DNA from: Sphingobacteriia bacterium
GTDB lineage: Bacteria > Bacteroidota > Bacteroidia > Chitinophagales > Chitinophagaceae
NCBI GenBank assembly: GCA_017304675.1
Contig: JAFKLS010000017.1
Location: 700,971-764,970 of the forward strand
Direction of reading: 5' to 3'
DNA length: 64,000 nt
Shown one piece after another: positions 45,400 through 54,012 of this stretch (its first letter is position 1; each line of letters begins with the position of its first letter). The translations under genes were made by a program, and so were the position numbers. The notes beneath the pieces are model-generated. The model saw only the letters and a list, made by a program, of their open reading frames with translations. It ran no database searches and was not told where the DNA came from.

Positions 45400-46491
45400 T
45401 TATTTGTTGGAAACGGAAGAAGAGTATACGGGCGGCTTATTTTCCCTGTATTGGTTTGAGGTGGTAATTGTATAGTTGTTTGCAGATGTTAAGTACTTCT
45501 GTAAAACAGCCATTTGTGGTTTGTCTATACCTTGTACGGGTTGAATAGATAATGGGTAATTATACCACCAAGACCCGGCAGCCCAATAATTGGCAATAAT
45601 CTGTTGTTCGCTTATATAAGTTAAAAATTTATCCATTACCATTAGCCATCTGCTATCATTTGCAGGAACGCCGAATTCGCCAATCATTCCTTGTTTCCTG
45701 TTTTTCTTTAACCAGTCTAAGAAAGGTTTTATACGGTCTATGCCTATTTTCTCATAAGCGCCGTCTGCACCATATTCGTTAATATACCTACCGGAGCGGT
45801 CTTTATCAAAATAACAATGGGCATCGTAAATGATTTTGTTGGAAGGGTCGTACAAAAATCTAAGTGCATCATTAATAATTGGCCAACTGCTGGGGTCTGA
45901 ATAGTTTTCACCGCCTACAATAATATTTGCAGTTTTATTAATTTCCCTTATGCCTTCAATGGCTGCTTGCGCGGAAGTAGCCCAGGAAAATCCCCACATA
46001 TTATGGGGCTCGCTCATAATATCAAACCCGTAAATGTTGGTATATTCTTTAAAGGTGAAAGCTATTTTTTTCCAAACATCTTTAAACGTTTCTTTGGGAA
46101 CAATTGAACTGCCTACCACAAAATTGGTATTGTATTTTCTGTAACGCCCAAAATTGTGCATGCTAAGAATCACTTTAAGACCTTTTTTGCTGCAGATATT
46201 CAATACTTTTTTTATCTCGTCTATTTCTATAATGTTTAAATCTGCGCCTAATTCTTTTTGAATTCTTTCCCACTTAAAAGGAAGATTAACGATTTTAAAG
46301 CCTTTTAATGCAAAATAATTGATCTCTTTTTCGTTTGGATAAACGTAGTCTACATTCAGTTTGCCGGGCAGTTTATCTTCTCCAAACTCACTTCCGCAAA
46401 TATTAATACCCAAACATAAACTGTTTGTTTTTTGCGAGTATCCGGCAATAAGAATACTAAGAAATAATATGAGAAATGCTGCCCTTAGCAT
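45400..46491 (-). CDS. Secreted GH5-family glycoside hydrolase
   Basis: A 363-residue exported protein (signal peptide about 1-20, ending AGYSQ). The (beta/alpha)8 GH5 fold is seen in GFKIVNLPFKWERIQ, VILSMHNFGRY, the acid/base in YGFDIMSEPHNMWG (with SEP for NEP) and the nucleophile in QGMIGEFGVPAND. Such enzymes act on cellulose, mannan or related beta-1,4-glycans. It is in tandem with, but 133 nt upstream of, the SET operon. With the GH9 fusion it indicates use of plant or microbial polysaccharides. Confidence 0.9.
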   Translation of the reverse strand: MLRAAFLILFLSILIAGYSQKTNSLCLGINICGSEFGEDKLPGKLNVDYVYPNEKEINYFALKGFKIVNLPFKWERIQKELGADLNIIEIDEIKKVLNICSKKGLKVILSMHNFGRYRKYNTNFVVGSSIVPKETFKDVWKKIAFTFKEYTNIYGFDIMSEPHNMWGFSWATSAQAAIEGIREINKTANIIVGGENYSDPSSWPIINDALRFLYDPSNKIIYDAHCYFDKDRSGRYINEYGADGAYEKIGIDRIKPFLDWLKKNRKQGMIGEFGVPANDSRWLMVMDKFLTYISEQQIIANYWAAGSWWYNYPLSIQPVQGIDKPQMAVLQKYLTSANNYTITTSNQYRENKPPVYSSSVSNK

Positions 46492-46685
46492 GATTTTTCA
46501 GTATATAGGTAAGGTTTAGAATTTTAAAAGCTTACAGGCACGGTTAACGAATTTAACAGATTTAATCCGTTTTTTCAAAAAAATATAATGAATTGATAAC
46601 AGAGGGTTCTAAGTTGAAGCTGGGTTTATCAATAATAATTTACCGCTCTTTAAGATAAATAAATAAATTCGTGCCCTTAAAATGC

Positions 46686-46758
46686 GACTCCGTAGCTCAG
46701 TTGGTAGAGCTACTGACTCTTAATCAGTAGGTCCAGGGTTCGAGTCCCTGCGGGGTCA
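46686..46758 (+). tRNA. tRNA-Lys (anticodon CTT)
   Basis: A full cloverleaf of 73 nt. The acceptor stem GACTCCG/CGGGGTC has one T.G pair; the anticodon stem ACTGA/TCAGT encloses CTCTTAA with anticodon CTT; the T arm has GGTTCGAGTCC. The CCA end is not encoded. It marks the left limit of the accessory region. Confidence 0.97.
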
Positions 46759-46766
46759 CAAATGCC

Positions 46767-46804
46767 AAACGGTACCATTTGACTGCTAATGGTACCGTTT
46801 TTTA
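46767..46804 (+). terminator. Terminator of the tRNA-Lys transcript
   Basis: A perfect 12-bp stem AAACGGTACCAT (46767-46778) / ATGGTACCGTTT (46789-46800) with a 10-nt loop, followed by TTTTATT. It starts nine bases after the tRNA. Confidence 0.92.
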
Positions 46805-46953
46805 TTAAATGCTTATTTATCAATATAAAACGATTTCCTAATCAGAAATTATTCTTTGTAAAATTCATTTAATCGTATCTCTTATCTTTCCAAAGCAAGC
46901 CTCTAAACAACAATTGACTATTATTACTTCTTTGATATTTTTAATAAATTCAG

Positions 46954-47367
46954 TTATTGTTTTATATAGTACCTTGCACCTGAGCCAGATATACCAATTA
47001 AACCTGCTGAAAAATAGAGTGTATCATTGCCGTAAGTTTCAAAATAGGAGGCTGAGTCAGTCACTCTGTTATTTGTAAAAAAAATAGTTTGTATGTCTTT
47101 TCCATCCTGACGTTTGGTTATTCCATTCTTAAAAGTTCCTAAGCTTACAATTACTCCATTCTGTTTTATTGAATATGAACTGTTTGAATTGAATGAAAGC
47201 GTTTCATTAATTCCTGTTGATATTGGTGTTAAAGTATAACTGGGGTTATTGGTGTATTGTATTATCCACTTCCATTCTCCAATTACAGAAGTTGTTTGAG
47301 TTGTATTTTTTTTACAGGATACAAATGAAATTAACCCCATAATAAGAATTACTGAAATAGGTTTCAT
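46954..47367 (-). CDS. Small lipoprotein, lipocalin-like
   Basis: A 137-residue lipoprotein with lipobox SFVSC (lipid Cys near 18) followed by KK. The mature part starts after a short linker with VIGEWKWIIQYT, a 'G-x-W' start typical of lipocalin-like barrels, and continues with alternating beta strands. It resembles the lipoprotein at 52723 (VGQWQWAYSYGG) in size and layout. I chose the ATG at 47367 because it gives a clean signal peptide. It is the first gene of the accessory region right of the tRNA, and I see no attC-like element downstream of it. Confidence 0.7.
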   Translation of the reverse strand: MKPISVILIMGLISFVSCKKNTTQTTSVIGEWKWIIQYTNNPSYTLTPISTGINETLSFNSNSSYSIKQNGVIVSLGTFKNGITKRQDGKDIQTIFFTNNRVTDSASYFETYGNDTLYFSAGLIGISGSGARYYIKQ

Positions 47368-47639
47368 AAAGAATATTTTAATTAAAGACACATAAAACTG
47401 CCTAAGCATTGCATTTTGGCGAAAAAATTTATTCAATGGTGTGGGCAGCACACTGCATTTAGGTAGCTATAATAGCTTTTATTGAATGTAGAATCCAGAG
47501 CTAATGCAGAATAGGTACTCATTATTTTTTTTATTGCCGGTATTATTCATTAACTGAAAGTGAAACTGATTAATGAACAAAGAGTTGAGCATCTCTCCAT
47601 ATTGTCAATAAAAATTAGTATGCTTAATGCTGCCAACGG

Positions 47640-48017
47640 TTAGAAAACCTGAAAATCCACAATAAGGCTACAAATTTTCCCTTCATCATTGGTTCCCCAA
47701 TAACAAGGATACATCCCGTCTCCATATCCTGAATGAAACATAATTATATTTAAGTCTGGCTTATTGGGCAAATAAAAATTCAGCCAGTTTCCAGTGTCGT
47801 CTTCCGGATTGGTTGCATTTTTTTTGAATTCTGCAGCAAAAAAATCGTCATAAATATTTCCATCTGGGTTTCTTTGCATAAAACCTGAATCAAACTCATT
47901 ATATAATTGTTGAGCCTCTAAGTCGCAAAAGCAACCAAGCCCTGCATTAACCGGAAAACCAAAAAAATCATTGTCTTCATTTAATTCTTTTATATCCTGA
48001 TGTTCTGTTACTGCCAT
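47640..48017 (-). CDS. DUF4241-like protein, apparently N-terminally shortened
   Basis: A 125-residue soluble protein. The region FPVNAGLGCFCDLEAQQLYNEF and the C-terminal MFHSGYGDGMYPCYWGTNDEGKICSLIVDFQVF match the second half of DUF4241 proteins. The roughly 90-residue first half found in relatives is missing. The frame begins at an ATG at 48017, so it is either a natural short form or a cassette truncated at its 5' side. A CTGCCAACG arm at 47629-47637 lies directly after its stop. Confidence 0.65.
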   Translation of the reverse strand: MAVTEHQDIKELNEDNDFFGFPVNAGLGCFCDLEAQQLYNEFDSGFMQRNPDGNIYDDFFAAEFKKNATNPEDDTGNWLNFYLPNKPDLNIIMFHSGYGDGMYPCYWGTNDEGKICSLIVDFQVF

Positions 48018-48091
48018 CTTTATTTAACAGTTGAAGGATAGACTATCTGCTATAAACTTTTAGCAATACTTTTTAAGATTGTTATAATATA

Positions 48092-48136
48092 GCCATCAAT
48101 GTTCGAGGCTTGCCGGCAAAACTTTTGTTATGCGTT
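48092..48136 (-). repeat. attC-like site a (minimal form)
   Basis: A compact version of about 45 bp. Inner arms GGCTTGCC/GGCAAAAC (48107-48122) form a near-loopless hairpin. The AAC arm on the minus strand is CGCATAAC; the other end reads ATTGATGG where other sites have GTT, perhaps a mutated crossover triplet. It separates the DUF4241 gene from the cupin gene. Confidence 0.55.
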
Positions 48137-48164
48137 CTTTTTTTCATTTTATACTTGAAAGTAT

Positions 48165-48713
48165 TTATAAACTTAACGGTGGCCCTATATGTTTTATGTC
48201 ATGCTTTAAGGCCAATTTATCTATTTCTTCCTGAGTTGGATTTTTCAAGTCATTCGCTTCCTTAAAAAAATCTTCTAGCTCACCTGCTGGGGTTACTGCA
48301 TATATCAATTTTCCGTTTACTGAAAGTTGAAGCCATTGATGCGGAATATTTCTTGGAAGAAAAATTGTATCACCTTCATTCAGTTCGCCTTTGGTTTCGC
48401 CGCATACAAAACGGTATTTTCCTTCCAGCACTGTAAAAAACTCGTCTTGGTGAGGATGTACATGTAGAGGCGTGCCAACATTTCCAAACCCCGTAAATAA
48501 AAAGACACTTAGAGCATTGTTTGTATCATGTCTTGATATCACAACATCATTTGGATGCATGCCCATATATTTCATCATAGATTCTCCAGAACGGTTTTTA
48601 CCGGATCGGACTATAAATGGTTTTTCTGTGATTGTATAAGTAAATACAGTTTCTGCTAAAACAAATGAAGGGAAAGCGGCTAATGAGCTAAGTAAAAATT
48701 GTTTTCGTTTCAT
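48165..48713 (-). CDS. Secreted cupin-domain protein
   Basis: A 182-residue protein with a signal or Tat-like leader (MKRKQFLLSSLAAFPSFVLAE). The cupin motif 1 is PLHVHPHQDEFFTVLEG (GX5HXHX3-4EX6G pattern) and motif 2 is LNEGDTIFLPRNIPHQW. Metal-binding His and Glu are kept. The AraC regulator gene lies upstream in the same cassette, so the pair forms one unit. Substrate is unknown; similar single cupins include quercetinase-like and binding proteins. Confidence 0.85.
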   Translation of the reverse strand: MKRKQFLLSSLAAFPSFVLAETVFTYTITEKPFIVRSGKNRSGESMMKYMGMHPNDVVISRHDTNNALSVFLFTGFGNVGTPLHVHPHQDEFFTVLEGKYRFVCGETKGELNEGDTIFLPRNIPHQWLQLSVNGKLIYAVTPAGELEDFFKEANDLKNPTQEEIDKLALKHDIKHIGPPLSL

Positions 48714-48781
48714 GTTCTAAAAATTTAGAACACAAAGCTAATTTGGGTTATTGCTATTATGTTGGTACAAACTGGACTTTT

Positions 48782-49615
48782 TCAAACTTCTGCATCACCG
48801 AATGCACGTTCGGGAGCTTGTTTATCAATTTCGTAAAACTGAACAGGAGTATAGCCTGTAAACTGCTTGTATGCTCTCACCAAATGTTGATAGTCATGGT
48901 AACCACAACTCAGAGCGATGGAAAGCCAGTCTTTTTCCGGGAAACGGTTTTTCATACGAAAGGCTTTATCAAAACGAGTGATTTCTAAAAATTGCTTGGG
49001 TGGTATGCCAACCAATTCTTTGAACTTACGGTCAAATTGCCTGTGTGAAAGACAGGCAGCATTGAGGAATTTATCTAACGAAAATTTTTCTTCCTCTTTA
49101 AGCATCAATTTGCTTATCTCATCAACCGGATGATTTTTCTTTTTGTACTTTTCTTTTATGAAGTCTGCCAAAAATCGTTCAATAAGATGAATTACTTCAG
49201 CATAGGTTTTAGAATGAAACAATTGTTCATTTACAAGCCTGATGTTTTTTCCAAAAATATCTTCTGCATCCCAATGGAAGTTTACTAATTCATGAGCAGA
49301 GATATTTGTTAATTGACTGAAGGCAGAGGGTTGAAATACAACTTGAAATAAAAAAAAATCTTTTGGAACATATCGAAAGTTTACAATTGTATGTTGCCCC
49401 ATTAATGAAGTTTGCGTACAGACTAGTTTTGGATCTGAACTAAAGTAGTTTATGGCATCAGGATCTCTTAAATAAAAATGAAGACAAACCTCAGGCCTTG
49501 GTGGATAAGCTTTAACAGGCAAAGGAATGCCAGAAGGGAAGCGAAAATGTACAATCCGGTATAACCTGACGTACTCGGTCAAAAAAGGGGCTGGTTTGAT
49601 TTCATTTAGTAGCAC
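48782..49615 (-). CDS. AraC-family transcriptional regulator
   Basis: A 277-residue regulator. The N-terminal sensor part (about 1-160) contains AYPPRPEVCLHFYLRDP and is of the DUF6597 kind. The C-terminal double helix-turn-helix is LDKFLNAACLSHRQFDRKFKELVGIPPKQFL and IALSCGYHDYQHLVRAYKQFTGYTPVQF. It is transcribed into the cupin gene, which it may control. The R-type arm GTTATGTGTC of its cassette is at 49659-49650. Confidence 0.9.
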   Translation of the reverse strand: MLLNEIKPAPFLTEYVRLYRIVHFRFPSGIPLPVKAYPPRPEVCLHFYLRDPDAINYFSSDPKLVCTQTSLMGQHTIVNFRYVPKDFFLFQVVFQPSAFSQLTNISAHELVNFHWDAEDIFGKNIRLVNEQLFHSKTYAEVIHLIERFLADFIKEKYKKKNHPVDEISKLMLKEEEKFSLDKFLNAACLSHRQFDRKFKELVGIPPKQFLEITRFDKAFRMKNRFPEKDWLSIALSCGYHDYQHLVRAYKQFTGYTPVQFYEIDKQAPERAFGDAEV

Positions 49616-49647
49616 TTTAACCCAAGTTTAATACTGATCATATTAAC

Positions 49648-49823
49648 ATGACACATAACATTGAAGCATTTTTTAAAGTATCGCAATAGTGATTGGTCGG
49701 CCTGATGCAAATGCTTAATTAGAAAACTGGTGTTTAATATATTGAAAAAGTTTGATAGCGAAAAGGAGATGAGCAATTGCGGTATAGTCTGCCTACTTTG
49801 ATCAAATGCTTTGTTGGTTGCTG
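49648..49823 (-). repeat. attC-like site b
   Basis: Left arm GACACATAAC (49650-49659) pairs with the right end of site a (GTTATGCG). The right end TTGTTGGTTGCT pairs across the next small gene with site c. The body shares its right half (GATAGCG, AAAGGAGATGAGCAATTGCG, then CTACTTTG...AAATGC) with sites i and m. Confidence 0.7.
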
Positions 49824-49827
49824 TTAT

Positions 49828-50037
49828 TTACTTTTTATGCTTACCATAATGATTGTTCGTTTTGCTATTTTTATATGTACCACCTTTATGTGAACTCCCT
49901 TTACCACCTGAATAATGTCCGCCGTGGCTTGTCGTATGTTTACTGCCTGAATACCTTTTTTGCCCGAATGAATTCGAATTTGTCATCAGTAAAATGGCAA
50001 ATAGAAAAACAATGATGATTGCAATTTTTTGTCTCAT
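49828..50037 (-). CDS. Small secreted His/Gly/Lys-rich protein
   Basis: A 69-residue exported peptide. The signal (about 1-25, ending SNSFGQ) precedes a low-complexity mature part rich in His, Gly, Ser and Lys (KHTTSHGGHYSGGKGSSHKGG). His-rich repeats may bind metal, but no family is recognised. It forms a complete single-gene cassette: the arms GTTGGTTGCT (left) and AGCAACAAAC (right) match in nine of ten bases. Confidence 0.65.
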   Translation of the reverse strand: MRQKIAIIIVFLFAILLMTNSNSFGQKRYSGSKHTTSHGGHYSGGKGSSHKGGTYKNSKTNNHYGKHKK

Positions 50038-50305
50038 AGTTTGAAATTTAATTTTTAGAAAATAGTAATAAACTAGTTGTCAATATGATTAAAGTTAATA
50101 AAATAAAAATTAATATATAATCTTTTGTATTCTTATTGTAAATTTTATTGTAGACTGCTTTTTAGGATTAGTCAGCTATCCAAAACCTGTAGAAGCTTTA
50201 AATCCAAGATTGTGTCTTAATATTCTTTTGTAAGATGTCCGAGCAGCAAACCTTTTTCCGATGATGGTTTTCTAAAACAAAATTTAATAATTAGAATTAT
50301 TTAAA

Positions 50306-50403
50306 TAGCAACAAACGAGTATGACTTTATGCAGGGTGGCATTAGAATTCCGTCCGCCCAAACCGTCAAGCCACACTTGCACAAAGCCCTATGTTATGTG
50401 CCG
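50306..50403 (-). repeat. attC-like site c
   Basis: A 98-bp element. Inner arms ACTTTATGCAGGGTGG (left) and CACACTTGCACAAAGC (right) pair with wobble and a bulge. Outer arms are AGCAACAAAC on the left and GTTATGTGCC on the right, which are not complementary to each other. Its body (ATTCCGTCNGCCC) is shared with sites e and h. Confidence 0.7.
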
Positions 50404-50410
50404 TTTTTTA

Positions 50411-51304
50411 TCAGTTTGTAGTTAGTGAGGATAACCTGTCAAACCCAACTGTGTTGCGATAGATTTGAGGAGAAACGTCAGTATTGGTCTTAAAAAACCT
50501 GCTGAAATAATACTCGTCATCATAACCTAATTCGTAAGCTATTTGTTTTACAGGTTTACTGGTTAAATAAAGTTCCCGTTTGGCTTCAATAATTATTCTC
50601 TCTGAAATCAGCGATGTAATCGTTTTATTAAGATGTGCCTTTGTAATTTTTGCTAATGCTTTTGCTGTAATATGCAATATTTCAGCGTAGTCGCTTGCTG
50701 TATGCTTTTCTTTGTAATTTTTTTCAATAGCTTCTTTCAAAGATTGAAGTATAAAAGGCTCCTGCAAATTAGAAAGAGAATTTTTTACTTCTTCCTGCTG
50801 CTCTACCTTTAATCGGGCTGCATTGATTAAAAATATTTTTAAGTAGGAAATCAATAACTCGTATTGTGCCAATGCAACTATTTGCATTTCGGCTTTCATC
50901 TGCTGAATAAGCATTTGAAATGTGTTTATTGTTTTTGAGTCAATGCTTACAATTGGTGGCTGATAAATATTGTTGAATAAAACACCATTGCAGGCAACTT
51001 CTTCATGATGTTTATGTATACAAAAGAAATCAGGATGAAATTGAATAGCTATTCCGCTCAAATCACTTTCCGGAGTCAGCATAAATGGCTGATAAGGTGA
51101 AAAGGCCAACAAGCTATTGTTTGAATAAATGTATTCAGAGAAATCTGCTTTTAACTTTCCCTTGCCTTGTTTTATCCAAATCAAAGAGTAGTAGTTGTTT
51201 CGTTGGATATGGTCAAAAAAATTATAGTTTTCAAAACCGAATATTTTGAAAGCAAGATTGCCATTTTGTGGATTGATAAGCGTAAATGTTTCTTGGTTGT
51301 TCAT
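50411..51304 (-). CDS. AraC-family transcriptional regulator
   Basis: A 297-residue regulator. An N-terminal cupin-like sensor (about 1-150) precedes the HTH region: [28 protein letters not shown] and [32 protein letters not shown]. It overlaps the start of the next upstream gene's stop (ATGA at 51301-51304), forming an operon with a SnoaL-like and an AhpD-like gene. It is different from the AraC protein at 48782, with little identity outside the HTH. Confidence 0.9.
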   Translation of the reverse strand: MNNQETFTLINPQNGNLAFKIFGFENYNFFDHIQRNNYYSLIWIKQGKGKLKADFSEYIYSNNSLLAFSPYQPFMLTPESDLSGIAIQFHPDFFCIHKHHEEVACNGVLFNNIYQPPIVSIDSKTINTFQMLIQQMKAEMQIVALAQYELLISYLKIFLINAARLKVEQQEEVKNSLSNLQEPFILQSLKEAIEKNYKEKHTASDYAEILHITAKALAKITKAHLNKTITSLISERIIIEAKRELYLTSKPVKQIAYELGYDDEYYFSRFFKTNTDVSPQIYRNTVGFDRLSSLTTN

Positions 51305-51717
51305 TTTAATTTTCTGTCCTGCTGATTTATAGGCAAGTCATTAATGCTTGCAAAACGTTTTTTCATCAGACCGTTTTCGTCAAATTCCCATAACTCATTG
51401 CCATAACTTCTGTACCATTGTCCATTGTTGTCGTGCCATTCATATTCAAATCTTACTGCCATCCTGTTTTCTCTAAAACCCCAAAGTTCTTTTTTCAGTT
51501 TGTAATCTAATTCTTTTTGCCATTTTCTCTTTAAGAACTGTTTTACTTCTTCTCTTCCGTTTAAAAATTCTGTTCGGTTTCTCCATTCAGTATCTACAGT
51601 ATATGCAAGGCAAACCTTTTCAGGGTCTTTTGTATTCCAGGCATTTTCTGCCATTTGCACCTTTTGCAAGGCTGTTTCCAAAGTAAAAGGTGGCAACGGG
51701 TACTTTATATTTTCCAT
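51301..51717 (-). CDS. SnoaL/NTF2-like protein (DUF1348)
   Basis: A 138-residue cone-shaped-fold protein. DUF1348 features are [40 protein letters not shown] and [30 protein letters not shown]. Members of this fold act as small-molecule hydrolases or isomerases, or bind ligands; the reaction is unknown. The ATG at 51717 ([10 protein letters not shown]) is preferred to 51741. It lies between the AhpD-like gene and the coupled AraC gene. Confidence 0.85.
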   Translation of the reverse strand: MENIKYPLPPFTLETALQKVQMAENAWNTKDPEKVCLAYTVDTEWRNRTEFLNGREEVKQFLKRKWQKELDYKLKKELWGFRENRMAVRFEYEWHDNNGQWYRSYGNELWEFDENGLMKKRFASINDLPINQQDRKLK

Positions 51718-51765
51718 TTTAATAAAATTTGTGCAGGGCAACTTTAATTTCCCTGCACTATGTTT

Positions 51766-52299
51766 TTAAATTGCTTTTGCAACTGGGAAGTCGATATCAA
51801 CTTTTGTAATAGCGTGCAAATAGTTCATCGCTGATTTTTCTGCTACCAGCATTACGAGTTCTACCAATTGACCTTTTGTGTAACCGGCGTTTAAAAAACC
51901 GTTTAAGGTTGTTTCAGAAATGAAACCTCTTTTAGCAGTGATTTCTTTTGCTAATGCAACCAAAGCATTTAGCTTTAAGTCAAACGCTGCCCCCCCTTTT
52001 CTAATTTCAATAGTTTGTTCTTCGGTAAATCCATTCATTGTACCAAGAAGTGTGTGAGCCGATTGGCAGTATAGACATTCATTTACTTGGCTTACCACTA
52101 AGTTTACAGCCTGTTTTTCTTTGTTGGAGAAGGCTGTCTTTGCATTCTGAAAGTTAAGGTAATTGCCGAGCGCTGTGTCGGACAAAGCCATTACAGCATA
52201 AAGGTTTGGAACCATACCGAGGCCTTTTTTAAGATTATCAAAAATTTCTTGATTGCTTGCAGACACTTCTTCTCTGCGTGGAACATTAAAATTTGCCAT
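51766..52299 (-). CDS. Carboxymuconolactone decarboxylase / AhpD-like protein
   Basis: A 178-residue all-helical protein. The AhpD-type redox centre ECLYCQSAH has Cys75 and Cys78 with a following His82. The N-terminal MANFNVPRREEVSASNQEIFDNLKKGLG is typical of this peroxidase-like group. The longer frame (start 52545) runs into sequence with no coding character, so the ATG at 52299 is used. It heads the AhpD-SnoaL-AraC unit, plausibly an oxidative or electrophile response module. Confidence 0.87.
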   Translation of the reverse strand: MANFNVPRREEVSASNQEIFDNLKKGLGMVPNLYAVMALSDTALGNYLNFQNAKTAFSNKEKQAVNLVVSQVNECLYCQSAHTLLGTMNGFTEEQTIEIRKGGAAFDLKLNALVALAKEITAKRGFISETTLNGFLNAGYTKGQLVELVMLVAEKSAMNYLHAITKVDIDFPVAKAI

Positions 52300-52722
52300 T
52301 GCTTTTATTTTAAATTTTATTGTCGTTATTGACAATGCAAAAGTGCAATGGTATTGTGTCCTGTAAAATGGATGAATGACGTAAGTGGATGGACAATTTT
52401 TTGTCTGTGTAAATTGAGTGCTATTGAAGGAGGGCTTAGGGTGACGCTCTAAAATGACACAAAACGAAGCTTCCCACAATTGTCCCTTCATGGTCACCAA
52501 TAAAATATTATGGCGGGTACTACAATGGGAAGTAGGGATACCCAATTGAAGAAATTCTCCAGCGAAAAGAGTTCGAGTTCTATGCTAATGGGTTCATAAA
52601 TGGGATGAATTATTTTCACCCCATTTTTATTTAAAAAGATTCGAGACGTGATCCTCACAGATAAGCAAATGAATTGTTATTCGCCGACTTTGCTTGATGC
52701 TTTGTTGTGGGCTATTTATGTC
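52300..52722. other. Intergenic stretch with right half of an attC-like site (d)
   Basis: Most of this 423-nt gap holds no gene. At its right end, 52683-52712 (GCCGACTTTGCTTGATGC then TTTGTTGTGGGC) matches the right half of sites i and m. The corresponding left half is not found; a weak arm GACACAAAAC at 52456-52465 may be its remains. An inverted repeat CTTCCCA/TGGGAAG lies at about 52471-52535. The site looks broken by a deletion or insertion. Confidence 0.5.
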
Positions 52723-53136
52723 TTATTGTATTTTTTGAAAATAATGATTGTATCCATCTGAAATCAGATAATCGGTAAATGTCAAAGTGTCCTTCTTAAT
52801 TGTAAAAATCTCACCATTTGGACTGAGCCAAAGTTTAGAGGCATTAAAATTACTTAAGCTTAGAATAATCTGATTTGAATTTACTTGTGTTAGTTGATAC
52901 TTGTCAGTCGATTTGATAACTCCGTTTTCCATATAAGTATACATCATGTCAGATCTAAAATCAAATTTCACAATGTTTGGTGAAGAATTAATTTTCTGAA
53001 CAGCCAAACCTCCATATGAATATGCCCATTGCCATTGTCCGACTAAATTTGAATTATTGTCAACATTTCTTGTACAAGAATTAAATGTCAAACAAAAAAT
53101 TAGGTAGGGTAATATAAAAATAAAATACTTTTTCAT
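52723..53136 (-). CDS. Small lipoprotein, lipocalin-like
   Basis: A 137-residue lipoprotein (lipobox FNSC, lipid Cys near 21). The mature part begins NLVGQWQWAYSYGG and has a beta-rich body ending in NHYFQKIQ. Same length and layout as the lipoprotein at 46954, so these are probably distant relatives taken up as separate cassettes. The gene is a complete single-gene cassette: GTTGTGGGCTAT on the left and ATAGTCCACAAC on the right match in 11 of 12 bases. Confidence 0.7.
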   Translation of the reverse strand: MKKYFIFILPYLIFCLTFNSCTRNVDNNSNLVGQWQWAYSYGGLAVQKINSSPNIVKFDFRSDMMYTYMENGVIKSTDKYQLTQVNSNQIILSLSNFNASKLWLSPNGEIFTIKKDTLTFTDYLISDGYNHYFQKIQ

Positions 53137-53207
53137 AATGTCATTTTATTAAAAGACAAGAAAATATGAACAATCATTGCATCAATCTAAAATATTGTCA
53201 CGCAATA

Positions 53208-53340
53208 GTCCACAACGAATAGGCCTTTGTGCAGTTGTGGTAATAGCATTCCGTCTGCCCGTAACAGAAGCTAAATTGAAAAATAAATGTTGAGACTTGC
53301 TACGCCTGCCCAACTTGCACAAAACCTCGTGTTGCACGTA
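53208..53340 (-). repeat. attC-like site e
   Basis: Left arm ATAGTCCACAAC ends at 53216; right arm GTTGCACGTA is at 53330-53339. Inner arms GGCCTTTGTGCAGTTGTGG and CCCAACTTGCACAAAACC pair with one bulge. Body shared with sites c and h (ATTCCGTCTGCCCGTAAC). Confidence 0.72.
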
Positions 53341-53428
53341 GTTTTAGTCTAATTAAAGCATTTTAGCAAAACCAAAGAAAAGCTAAAGAATTAAATAACA
53401 AAGGCTTTCTATGGCTATTTTCATCGCG

Positions 53429-54010
53429 TCACTTTTTACTAAAATAAAACACACAATTTTCATTCTCAATTCGCCACTTACCTTTGCAGTTTTCTAATAA
53501 TAAAGTAACTGACTTAAACCTACTTATACCATAGCTTATAACACAAAAACGATTGTTTCTTAAAAAAATGGGATAAGAAAAGGCACACCAATATTGGTAT
53601 TCCCCTTTTGCTTGATTGATAGAATCTTTAACTGCTGTGTCTGGTCCTTCTAATTTACTTTTAAGAATTAGATCGTTAGTCACATTTATTACTTCAATAT
53701 TAGAACTAGTAAATTGATTTTTTTTCAACTGTAAAATATTATTTGTTTGCAGCTCTTTATCTAGATAGTTCATTTCTTCAGTTGAGAATATAGCTTTTAG
53801 CGAAAATGCATAATCTTTACATAATGGAAACCGGTCGTTGTCAGCTTCGTCAGCAACCATTATTGGATATTTACTTTTTACTTGTTTTTGTATTACACTA
53901 TCAATAACAAATGCTAATACTTTGGGCAATTCTTTTTCCATTGTGCTATCTTGGCACAAAGCACCTAACCAGCTAAAAGCTAAAAAACAGATTACAAGTA
54001 TTTTTTTCAT
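53429..54010 (-). CDS. Secreted protein of unknown function
   Basis: A 193-residue exported protein (signal about 1-19, ending GALCQ). The mature part is mixed alpha/beta and contains a 'YPIFLRNNRFCVISYGI' strand pair and a Cys-Lys-Gly-Lys-Trp turn near the end (LLENCKGKWRIENE), a pattern found in many Bacteroidota hypothetical secreted proteins. It lies two bases downstream of the interrupted lipoprotein gene, inside one multi-gene cassette. Confidence 0.65.
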   Translation of the reverse strand: MKKILVICFLAFSWLGALCQDSTMEKELPKVLAFVIDSVIQKQVKSKYPIMVADEADNDRFPLCKDYAFSLKAIFSTEEMNYLDKELQTNNILQLKKNQFTSSNIEVINVTNDLILKSKLEGPDTAVKDSINQAKGEYQYWCAFSYPIFLRNNRFCVISYGISRFKSVTLLLENCKGKWRIENENCVFYFSKK

Positions 54011-54012
54011 AA

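Noticed and set aside
52300..52545. Long N-terminal extension of the AhpD-like protein
   Set aside because: The extra 82 residues lack any family similarity and run through a Cys/His-rich non-coding stretch; the ATG at 52299 gives the normal length.
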